Of a stretch of 6,050 nt of DNA, positions 1-5,083 are shown one piece after another. The DNA lies in assembly GCA_026418875.1 (NCBI GenBank), contig JAOAAM010000023.1, forward strand, positions 1 through 6,050, in the 5' to 3' direction. How positions within the stretch are numbered: the stretch's first letter is position 1; the number at the start of each line of letters is the position of its first letter. This DNA comes from Gemmataceae bacterium (lineage in GTDB: Bacteria > Planctomycetota > Planctomycetia > Gemmatales > Gemmataceae). The notes beneath the pieces were generated by a model. The model made no database searches. It was not told the DNA's origin and worked only from the letters and a program-made list of their open reading frames with translations. The position numbers were made by a program, and so were the translations under genes.

Positions 1-1371
1 CCTGGCCAGTTGGAATTGCTCCTCGAGCAAGCCGTGACAGCGAAATTGGGGGGTGAGGTACAACAAGTGATTCAAGCGGCGTTCAACACGCCCGGAGTAC
101 CTCAAGGCTCGGACCGCGACGATCTGTTACTTCTCGGACAACGTCTGGAGTGGGTTCTCCAGATGGTGGGTCAGCCGGAGTCTGGCTCGGCCGCGCCGCG
201 AAGCACCCTGAACGCGTGGTTGGACGAGACCGCGCGGGAGTCAGCCCAAGCGATCCGCAGCAAGTTGTCCGCGTTGGTGCCGATGTTGGTGGATCAACCG
301 GGTTGGCGGTTGGCCGGTGCCGAAGAAGTGTGCCGACTCGTCGGTGAGTGGCTGCGAAACGAAGCCGCGCTGCTTGAGGACGACGTGCGTCAGCGGCTGA
401 CGGGGGTTCGGGAAATCTATCTCAAGGCGCTGACGTTGCTCCGGGATTTGGAATCGATGAGCCGCGGCGGGCGTTACCATGCCGTGGCCCGCGATGCCAA
501 TCGCTACCTTCAAGCCTATTTCGTGCAACGTTACGAGTTGCTCCGTCGTGAAGCTGTCGCCGGTTTGCTCAAAACACTGGCTTCGTTCGGCGTGGACGAA
601 TCCCGGGACCTTCGCACCATTCGGGAGCGCATCGAGGCGGTGAGGAACCGAATCGGTCGGACGAAGCACGGCAGTCAACAAAGCTTGTTAGGTCCAGAGA
701 CGACCGTGCTGCCACCCGGATGCCCCGACCTGGAAAGCGCCGTGGAGGCCCTGCGAACCCAGGTTTCGCCCGAACTGCTCGCGGAACTCGAACAACGCTT
801 GCAGCAACGCCTGTTGCGGTCGCACCGAAGCATGTTCGAGTTCTTTTTGGATGCCGAGAGGGATTGCCGCGACACGGCCCATCTGCTCCTCGAGGAAGCC
901 CGCGAGTTCTTCGAGAGTTGCTTGCCGCAGGCAAATGTCGCCGAAATCTTGCTGTCGAACTCTTCGTGGGAGGCACCGACGGCGGGAGACTTGCTCCGCG
1001 AAGCGTACCAATTGGCCGAACCCGCACTCCGGGGCAGCGGGAACGAGTTAGTGGTGCTGGGCGTGCCGGACAGCGAGGCGGGACGTCGGCTGGCGGACGA
1101 AGCGGTGGCCGTGTTGGGGCGCAACGATCTGTGCACGGTGCCTTGTGGCGCTGAGGAAGTCCTGTTTCATCGAGAGGTGCAAAGTGTTCAGCCGGGCGAC
1201 CTTCCCGTGCTGGGGAAGGCAGGGCATCTTGCGTATCAAGAGTTATGCGACAGTCCGGGGATGACGCCGCATTCGCGGGCGGATGTGGAATGGCTGACGA
1301 TCAACACGATGACGACGCAGGTAGTGATGACGGGGCTGCCCCCGCACCTGCTACCTGCGTCGCCACGTTGA
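1..1371 (+). CDS. C-terminal part of a large helical protein, possibly tubulin-like family (5' partial)
   Basis: The frame is open from the first base (Pro-Gly-Gln precede the TTG at 10), so the true start lies upstream and 456 residues are visible, ending at TGA 1369-1371. Most of the fragment is predicted helical and rich in Leu, Glu, Arg and Ala, with no signal peptide or membrane segment, so it is probably cytoplasmic. After a Pro/Gly break (about residues 229-239 counted from the TTG), a second helical part leads to a small alpha/beta-looking end: ELVVLGVPDSEAGRRLADEA, then EEVLFHRE, then a terminal TPHSRADVEW. From memory this end resembles that of large planctomycete proteins annotated as tubulin-like (Pfam PF13809 type), which carry an N-terminal GTPase-like domain followed by long helical regions. 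The GTP-binding part would lie outside the window, so the family call is an inference. Alternatively it is an unrelated coiled-coil protein. The gene converges with the Cys-rich gene across 22 bp. Confidence 0.6.
   Translation, partial: PGQLELLLEQAVTAKLGGEVQQVIQAAFNTPGVPQGSDRDDLLLLGQRLEWVLQMVGQPESGSAAPRSTLNAWLDETARESAQAIRSKLSALVPMLVDQPGWRLAGAEEVCRLVGEWLRNEAALLEDDVRQRLTGVREIYLKALTLLRDLESMSRGGRYHAVARDANRYLQAYFVQRYELLRREAVAGLLKTLASFGVDESRDLRTIRERIEAVRNRIGRTKHGSQQSLLGPETTVLPPGCPDLESAVEALRTQVSPELLAELEQRLQQRLLRSHRSMFEFFLDAERDCRDTAHLLLEEAREFFESCLPQANVAEILLSNSSWEAPTAGDLLREAYQLAEPALRGSGNELVVLGVPDSEAGRRLADEAVAVLGRNDLCTVPCGAEEVLFHREVQSVQPGDLPVLGKAGHLAYQELCDSPGMTPHSRADVEWLTINTMTTQVVMTGLPPHLLPASPR
1302..1370. 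repeat. Perfect 12-bp inverted repeat with nested hairpin at the end of the first gene
   Basis: CGACGCAGGTAG at 1313-1324 is matched exactly by its reverse complement at 1351-1362. The 26-base loop holds a second hairpin, CGGGG (1331-1335) with CCCCG (1340-1344). Beyond an internal loop, CAAC (1302-1305) can pair with GTTG (1367-1370), carrying the helix up to the stop codon of the first gene. It lies inside the coding sequence and also 31 bases beyond the stop of the convergent minus-strand gene. No T-run follows on either strand, so it is not a classical intrinsic terminator. It could still act in 3'-end formation, transcript protection, or be a remnant of a small palindromic repeat. Confidence 0.6.
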
Positions 1372-1385
1372 GTGGAGAGGGCGAA

Positions 1386-1410
1386 CTCGCTTCTTAACGA
1401 CGGAAGCGGG
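1386..1410. terminator. Candidate bidirectional hairpin between convergent genes
   Basis: Bases 1386-1393 can pair with 1403-1410 (core CGCTTC with GAAGCG, plus one wobble pair and one outer C-G), leaving a 9-base loop. The loop contains the stop codon of the minus-strand Cys-rich gene, and the structure begins 15 bases after the stop of the plus-strand gene. The position suits a shared terminator for converging transcripts. No T-run is present on either side, so the call is weak. Confidence 0.28.
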
Positions 1411-2056
1411 CTCGACGGCCGGTGCTGCAAGTCACGACGCAGCTATCCTGGCACGGATCGCAGCAGTTCGCGGTGACGACTGCGCTGGTCTGGTTGCAGC
1501 AGGCGCTGGCCGTCACGACGCCCGAGGTGGTGCCGCAAGTGGTGCATGCCGTCGTCGGGCAGCAGGTATTGCAAGCGACAACGCACGAGGCCCGACGGAT
1601 CCCCCGCGTCATGGGGACACAGCAGGTGGAGCAAGCAGTGGTGGCCGTGCCGCAATTGGTGCAGGCCGGGCCAGTCACCGTGGTCGGGGCCTGTGCAGCT
1701 GGAGCCGCGGGAGCGGCGGGTTGCGGCATGGGTTGAGCCGCGGCGTCCGGCAGGGGCATGGGGGCAGGACTTTGAGCCGGAGCTTGAGCCGGGGCTTGCG
1801 CCGGGGCCTGCGCCGAAGCCAGCACCACTTGGCCACAGGTATTGCACGGCGTGGCACACGTCGTCCGGCAGCAGGCTGTCGTAGTGGTCGGGCAGCAAGC
1901 TGTCGTGGTGGTCGGGCAGCAGGTTTGGGTCGTCACGCAAGCGGTTTGGCAGCCGCGTTGCCGACGAAACGGACCGCCGAAGGCATCATCCGTCCAGCTC
2001 AGCACACCCGCGACCGTCGCGACAGCGACGACTAGCACGCGAACAGACTTCGTCAT
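1394..2056 (-). CDS. Secreted cysteine/threonine-rich repeat protein
   Basis: I chose the ATG at 2056-2054 (220 residues) because a strong AAGGAG lies six bases upstream and the protein then opens with a clear signal peptide: MTKSVR, a hydrophobic run of about 15 residues, then an AFGG-like cleavage region near residue 26. The upstream extension to 2206 adds an unlikely Arg-rich stretch. The mature part has 29 cysteines, many as CC, CxxC or CNTC. It is built as a first Cys/Thr block with two CCPTTTTA repeats, a Cys-free Ala/Pro/Gln linker with APAQ repeats, and a second Cys/Thr block, ending in a basic tail (GRRARFRR). A similar basic patch, FRRQR, starts the mature chain. No enzymatic domain is visible. 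Small Cys-rich exported proteins of this style are common in planctomycetes, whose envelopes were described as protein- and cysteine-rich. A structural, disulfide-crosslinked envelope role is my inference; a metal-binding protein is the alternative. Confidence 0.75.
   Translation of the reverse strand: MTKSVRVLVVAVATVAGVLSWTDDAFGGPFRRQRGCQTACVTTQTCCPTTTTACCPTTTTACCRTTCATPCNTCGQVVLASAQAPAQAPAQAPAQSPAPMPLPDAAAQPMPQPAAPAAPAAQAPTTVTGPACTNCGTATTACSTCCVPMTRGIRRASCVVACNTCCPTTACTTCGTTSGVVTASACCNQTSAVVTANCCDPCQDSCVVTCSTGRRARFRR
1772..1819. repeat. Four 12-bp tandem units encoding the APAQ linker
   Basis: Units start at 1772, 1784, 1796 and 1808 (plus-strand form TTGAGCCGGAGC and variants). Read on the minus strand they encode ASAQ-APAQ-APAQ-APAQ within the Cys-free linker of the secreted protein. 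The units differ by one to four bases, and most differences are synonymous, so the peptide repeat is kept while the DNA has drifted. Slippage would change the linker length in steps of four residues without breaking the frame. Confidence 0.85.
1867..1914. repeat. Two 24-bp tandem units encoding CCPTTTTA
   Basis: The units 1867-1890 and 1891-1914 match at 22 of 24 positions and a third partial copy begins at 1915 (first nine bases). On the minus strand they encode two consecutive eight-residue repeats, CCPTTTTA, ending in a further CC. The near identity suggests recent duplication or homogenisation, and copy number changes would add or remove a CC pair in frame. Confidence 0.85.
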
Positions 2057-2062
2057 TTCACA

Positions 2063-2068
2063 CTCCTT
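2063..2068 (-). promoter_or_regulatory. Ribosome binding site fixing the start of the Cys-rich gene
   Basis: The minus strand reads AAGGAG here, six bases before the ATG at 2056-2054. It is the strongest Shine-Dalgarno match near any gene in the window and decides the start in favour of the signal-peptide form over the longer upstream reading. Confidence 0.8.
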
Positions 2069-2259
2069 GGAGACACATCGATGAACGCCCGGCCTCGGTC
2101 GGTCGGGCCGACAGCATCCCTTCTTTTCCCAGGGAAGCCAAAGACTCCTTCCACTTCCCCTCAATCTCCTAGGCGTCAAAAGCCGAAAAACCGGACGCCC
2201 ACCCAACTTTGCCTTCCGTGGCCAACGGTTTTCGATGCTCTCGACTTTTCAAAAACCGC

Positions 2260-2288
2260 TTGCAGATGGAGACTTGCGTCCATATCCT
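2260..2288 (+). promoter_or_regulatory. Weak sigma-A-like promoter candidate for the sigma-factor gene
   Basis: TTGCAG (2260-2265) and TATCCT (2283-2288) are separated by 17 bases and lie about 68 bases before the ATG at 2356. They match the housekeeping consensus at three and four of six positions, so this could be chance. Confidence 0.22.
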
Positions 2289-2355
2289 CACAGCAGAGCG
2301 GCGGGCATGGGCCGCTCGGTTCGCCCTCCGATTCGACCTCGTGAGTTCAAGGAAG

Positions 2356-2979
2356 ATGAGCCGACACCCTCGGCACGAGCCGAAATCCCGTTTCTCGCGA
2401 TTGCTGCATGAGGCCCGGAACGGGTCGTTGGATGCTTTGGGGCAATTGTTCGAGGAAGCCAGACCCCGGCTACTCACTCTGGCGGCCCGGGCGCTGTACC
2501 AGAATCAGCAAGCCAAAATCTCCCCCGCCGATTGCGTCCAAGATGCCTTTCTCGAAGCTCAACGAGACTTCGAGCGCTTCCACGGCTACAGCCCAGCGGA
2601 GTTTCTCAGCTGGCTGCGTCGCATCTTGATGCACAACCTGGCCGATCACCGCCGCCGTTTCGCTACCCAAATCCGCGATATTCGCTTGGAGCGGCCATTG
2701 AGTGAGGTCAATGCCGTCACCCCGCTGACCGCTCTGGACTCCAACCCCGAAGAGCGCGTTGCCGCCGAAGAACAGGTCAACCGGCTGCGAACCGCGATGT
2801 CGGCGTTGCCACGCCCCTACCGTCGGGTCCTGCAACTTCGGCATGACGAGGGGCTGACCTTTGCCCAAATCGCCAAACGGATGCAGAAGCCGTCGGAAGA
2901 GGCCGCGCGAAAACTTTGGCAAAGGGCCGTCAAATCGCTCCGCAGCGCCATTTCGCTTGAAATCGCCGGAACGCCCTAG
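2356..2979 (+). CDS. ECF-type RNA polymerase sigma-70 factor, planctomycete type
   Basis: A 207-residue sigma factor that would direct RNA polymerase to a specific promoter set. Region 2 spans roughly residues 30-103, with the core-binding part around ADCVQDAFLEAQRDFERF (58-75) and the -10-recognition helix around FLSWLRRILMHNLADHRRRF (83-102). A variable acidic linker (about 115-140) leads to region 4 (about 143-200), with LPRPYRRVLQLRHDEGLTFA (151-170) and a helix-turn-helix running on through QIAKRMQKPSEEAARKLWQR (171-190). Region 3 is absent, as in ECF sigmas. Length and wording fit the planctomycete-specific sigma-70 subfamilies (TIGR02984-like, from memory). The ATG at 2356 gives a normal ECF length; AAGGA precedes it by only two bases, so the in-frame GTG at 2341 stays possible, while starts at 2209 and 2266 add a non-conserved Arg/Cys-rich leader. 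No recognisable anti-sigma factor is adjacent, so the mode of control and the regulon are unknown. Confidence 0.93.
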   Translation: MSRHPRHEPKSRFSRLLHEARNGSLDALGQLFEEARPRLLTLAARALYQNQQAKISPADCVQDAFLEAQRDFERFHGYSPAEFLSWLRRILMHNLADHRRRFATQIRDIRLERPLSEVNAVTPLTALDSNPEERVAAEEQVNRLRTAMSALPRPYRRVLQLRHDEGLTFAQIAKRMQKPSEEAARKLWQRAVKSLRSAISLEIAGTP

Positions 2980-3076
2980 CACCCTGCGACGGCCATGGCC
3001 CGTCCGGCCATCAGAGACCTTCCGCTACAATGAGGGGGGTCTTATGACCACTTCGTAAAACCGCCGTTCGGCTGGG
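2980..3076 (+). other. Intergenic gap with a -10-like element and an in-frame mini-ORF
   Basis: TACAAT at 3026-3031 resembles a housekeeping -10 box, but nothing like TTGACA lies 16-18 bases upstream. After it comes GAGGGGGG and an ATG at 3044 that reads only Met-Thr-Thr-Ser-stop (3044-3058), in the same frame as the next gene. A weak GC hairpin around the palindrome GGCCATGGCC (2991-3000) follows the sigma gene and has no T-run. Confidence 0.3.
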
Positions 3077-4936
3077 ATGACGATGACCGATCAACGCCTC
3101 GTCGAGTTGATTCGCCGAGTTAGACTTGTCCGTCGACGACTGTTTCTTCAACGGCTTCTCGATCGCATCGGACCGGCGATGGCCCTTGCCGCCGCGGTGT
3201 TCCTGCTGTGGCGGTTCGTCCGTCTCATGTTCGCCCCCGGGTTGGACTCGAGCGTCGATCTGTTGGTGGGATGTGTCGCCCTCGCTTTGGCCGGTGTCTG
3301 GGTCGTCGTCGATGCCGTTCGCCGGACCCCGCCCTTGCCTCGTGTCGCCTTAGCCATCGACGAGCGGTTTCAGCTACGCGAACGTCTCACGACTGCCTTG
3401 GCGATCCCGCCCGAGAGAATCGCCTCGGAAGTGGGGCAGGCCATCCTCGATGATGCGACACGCCGCACGGTATCGATCCGCGTAACCAGCCGGTTTCCAA
3501 TCCGTCCCACTTGGCGTTTACTCGGAGTGCCGCTCGCCATCGCCGTGGTCGGCCTGGCGATGTGGCTGACCCGTTTGGCCCCTGATTCCGATGATCCCGA
3601 TTCCCGAGCCGACACGGCCGCCGTGAACCCGACGACCGCCCAAGCCCTCGAACAGTTGAAAGACCGCCTCGCGGCCACGCGGCAACCGGAGCGAACCTCA
3701 GACTCGACCACTCGGTCGCCCGACGTGGAGGAGATCCAAGCCCGGCTCGAGCAGATCCTGAAAAAATCAATGTCTACCCCGGAAGACCTTCGGGAACGCC
3801 TCGCCGAGGTCTCAGCACTCGAAGAAAACGTTCGCAAGCAAGAGCAACGCCAAGCGGAAATGTTGAGCGAGCTGAAGGAACAGCTGAGCAAACTGGACCG
3901 AGCCAGAAAAGACCCGCCCCGCGATCCGGACACACCGCCCGACGCGAAGCAAGACGACGATCCCGTCGATTCTTTGCGTCAAGCGTTGGCCGAGGGCGAC
4001 ACGGCGACGGCCAGAGACGAGATCGATCGATTGAGCAAGCGTTTGAAGGACAAAGACATCGAGCCAAAGGAATTGGATCACCTCCGAGGCGAGCTCGAGC
4101 AATTGCACAAAGATCTCAAATCAATTGCCGAGGAGCACGAGCAGGAATTGCAAGAGCGGCAGACGAAACTGGAACAACGACTTGCGGAACAACGAAGGGA
4201 ATTGGATCAGCAGCTCGCGGAAGGGCAGATCGACCCGCAAGAGTACGAGAAGCAAAAGAAAAACATCGAACAACAAGGGCAAGCGGATGCCCGGCAAATC
4301 GAGCAACAGCGTCAGCGGCTGCAACAACTGCAACAGAGCCTCGAGCGTTGTGGGCAGTGCCTCGGCGAAAACGACCGCGACGGGGCGTCGGCCGCCCTGC
4401 GTGAGGCGGGCAAACAATTGGACGAGATGGATCGCGAATCGCAGGCACATGAAGCACTGCAAGGCGAGTTGCAACAGATTCGCGATGCTCGTGAAGCCTT
4501 GGCCGAGGCCTGTGACAAACCTGGAGGATCACGCATCAAGACGGGCGAAGACGCTGAGGAACTGACACGTCGGCGGGAGGGCGGCAGCGAATCGTCCGGA
4601 CGCAAGGGACAAGGGGGACAAGGGTCGGGCCGCAGTCGAGTTGGAGTGGGTCGGCGGCCCGACGGCAAACCCATGGATACCGACTCCGCGGACGCCCGGC
4701 AGCGAAGCCGCTTTGATCCCAAAGGTGCCAAGATGCAGGTTGGCGTCGCTGGGCAGGCCGAAAGGGTCATCGGCAAAACGTCGGTGACGATCCAGGGCGA
4801 GATTCAGCAAGCGGCTCAGGAAGCGCCCGAGGCCATCGAAACCCAGCGAATCCCCCGGAGTTACAAGGACACCACCAAGGGCTACTTTCGCAATATCGGG
4901 AACCAGAAATTGGGCAGCAATCCCACCAAGCCGTGA
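3077..4936 (+). CDS. Membrane-anchored long coiled-coil protein (DUF4175-like architecture)
   Basis: A 619-residue protein of unknown function. The N-terminus has a basic helix (1-30) and two membrane segments (about 31-52 and 59-80). A soluble stretch follows with AIDERFQLRERLTTALAI (93-110), then a third membrane segment (about 149-166). The remainder is highly charged, Gln-rich coiled coil (about 185-275 and 300-475) with a Pro/Asp break near 279-297. A low-complexity Gly/Ser/Arg stretch (about 500-528) precedes a C-terminal tail with IPRSYKDTTKGYFRNI (592-607). The pattern of paired N-terminal helices, an L-D-R-x-x-x-L-x-x-R-L-like motif and a closing Tyr-x-x-x-x-x-x-Tyr-Phe element recalls DUF4175-type proteins, often found near MoxR ATPase and DUF58 genes; none is in view here, so this is a tentative family hint. 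An isolated CGQC (425-428) sits in the coiled coil. Two starts are possible (3077 and 3083), neither with a good ribosome binding site. It follows the sigma gene by 97 bases. Confidence 0.8.
   Translation: MTMTDQRLVELIRRVRLVRRRLFLQRLLDRIGPAMALAAAVFLLWRFVRLMFAPGLDSSVDLLVGCVALALAGVWVVVDAVRRTPPLPRVALAIDERFQLRERLTTALAIPPERIASEVGQAILDDATRRTVSIRVTSRFPIRPTWRLLGVPLAIAVVGLAMWLTRLAPDSDDPDSRADTAAVNPTTAQALEQLKDRLAATRQPERTSDSTTRSPDVEEIQARLEQILKKSMSTPEDLRERLAEVSALEENVRKQEQRQAEMLSELKEQLSKLDRARKDPPRDPDTPPDAKQDDDPVDSLRQALAEGDTATARDEIDRLSKRLKDKDIEPKELDHLRGELEQLHKDLKSIAEEHEQELQERQTKLEQRLAEQRRELDQQLAEGQIDPQEYEKQKKNIEQQGQADARQIEQQRQRLQQLQQSLERCGQCLGENDRDGASAALREAGKQLDEMDRESQAHEALQGELQQIRDAREALAEACDKPGGSRIKTGEDAEELTRRREGGSESSGRKGQGGQGSGRSRVGVGRRPDGKPMDTDSADARQRSRFDPKGAKMQVGVAGQAERVIGKTSVTIQGEIQQAAQEAPEAIETQRIPRSYKDTTKGYFRNIGNQKLGSNPTKP
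4606..4629 (+). other. Potential G-quadruplex motif inside the coiled-coil gene
   Basis: Four G-runs of 3, 5, 3 and 3 bases are separated by linkers of 4, 4 and 2 bases on the coding strand, meeting the usual G3+N1-7 rule. It encodes the KGQGGQGSG part of the low-complexity stretch. It may simply reflect the repeated GGACAAGG wording that encodes this peptide. Confidence 0.45.
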
Positions 4937-4944
4937 CACGGATT

Positions 4945-4965
4945 CGGGTACGAGACTCGTATCCG
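4945..4965 (+). terminator. Hairpin just after the coiled-coil gene
   Basis: Bases 4945-4953 pair with 4957-4965 (nine pairs, one of them G-T) around a three-base loop, starting eight bases after the TGA at 4934-4936. Two further wobble pairs could extend it. The place and compactness fit a transcription-terminating or 3'-stabilising hairpin, but it is followed by purines and not a T-run. Confidence 0.4.
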
Positions 4966-5006
4966 GGAGCAAGGGGTCGGAAGAGCAAGCACGGTAGGGG
5001 CCGTCG

Positions 5007-5035
5007 TTGCCGGGACTCGCTCCCGAACGCACAAT
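5007..5035 (+). promoter_or_regulatory. Candidate acnA promoter with an inverted repeat in the spacer
   Basis: TTGCCG (5007-5012) and CACAAT (5030-5035) each match the housekeeping consensus at four of six bases and stand 17 bases apart, 48 bases before the acnA ATG. An inverted repeat CGGGA-N5-TCCCG (5011-5025) lies mostly in the spacer, where a regulator could bind. Both elements are short enough to be chance. Confidence 0.3.
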
Positions 5036-5083
5036 ACCCGCATTGAGACACACTTTCCGCACTTTGATTTGAAGGAACGGAAC

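Larger units (their letters stand above)
2057..2355. other. Divergent intergenic region between the Cys-rich and sigma-factor genes
   Basis: I see no credible gene in these 299 bases. It must hold promoters for both flanking genes. On the Cys-rich side it contains the strong ribosome binding site (CTCCTT on the plus strand, 2063-2068), a GC-rich hairpin in the presumed leader (CGGCC 2090-2094 with GGCCG 2106-2110) and an 11-base palindrome TTCCCAGGGAA at 2126-2136 that could be an operator. I could not find a convincing -35/-10 pair for the minus strand. A weak candidate for the sigma gene is listed separately. Confidence 0.6.

Noticed and set aside
1772..1914. Repeat block as a CRISPR array
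   Set aside because: The repeats are short, directly adjacent with no spacers, and encode in-frame peptide repeats.
1422..2084. Several plus-strand open frames opposite the Cys-rich gene, some Val/Gln-rich
   Set aside because: Their repetitive Gln/Val content is the mirror of the Cys/Thr repeats. None has a signal peptide or convincing ribosome binding site, while the minus-strand frame has both.
2057..2206. N-terminal extension of the Cys-rich gene to the ATG at 2206
   Set aside because: It would bury the signal peptide behind 50 Arg/Pro-rich residues, and the strong AAGGAG points to the ATG at 2056.
2209..2355. N-terminal extension of the sigma factor to 2209 or 2266
   Set aside because: The added residues do not look like a sigma domain and have no ribosome binding site; the ATG at 2356 gives normal ECF length.
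2470..2982. A 170-codon minus-strand frame across the sigma-factor gene
   Set aside because: It is fully antisense to a well-recognised sigma factor and shows no domain of its own.
2988..3004. Hairpin GACGG/CCGTC after the sigma gene as a terminator
   Set aside because: The stem is only five pairs with no T-run, and the central palindrome is short, so chance in GC-rich DNA is sufficient.
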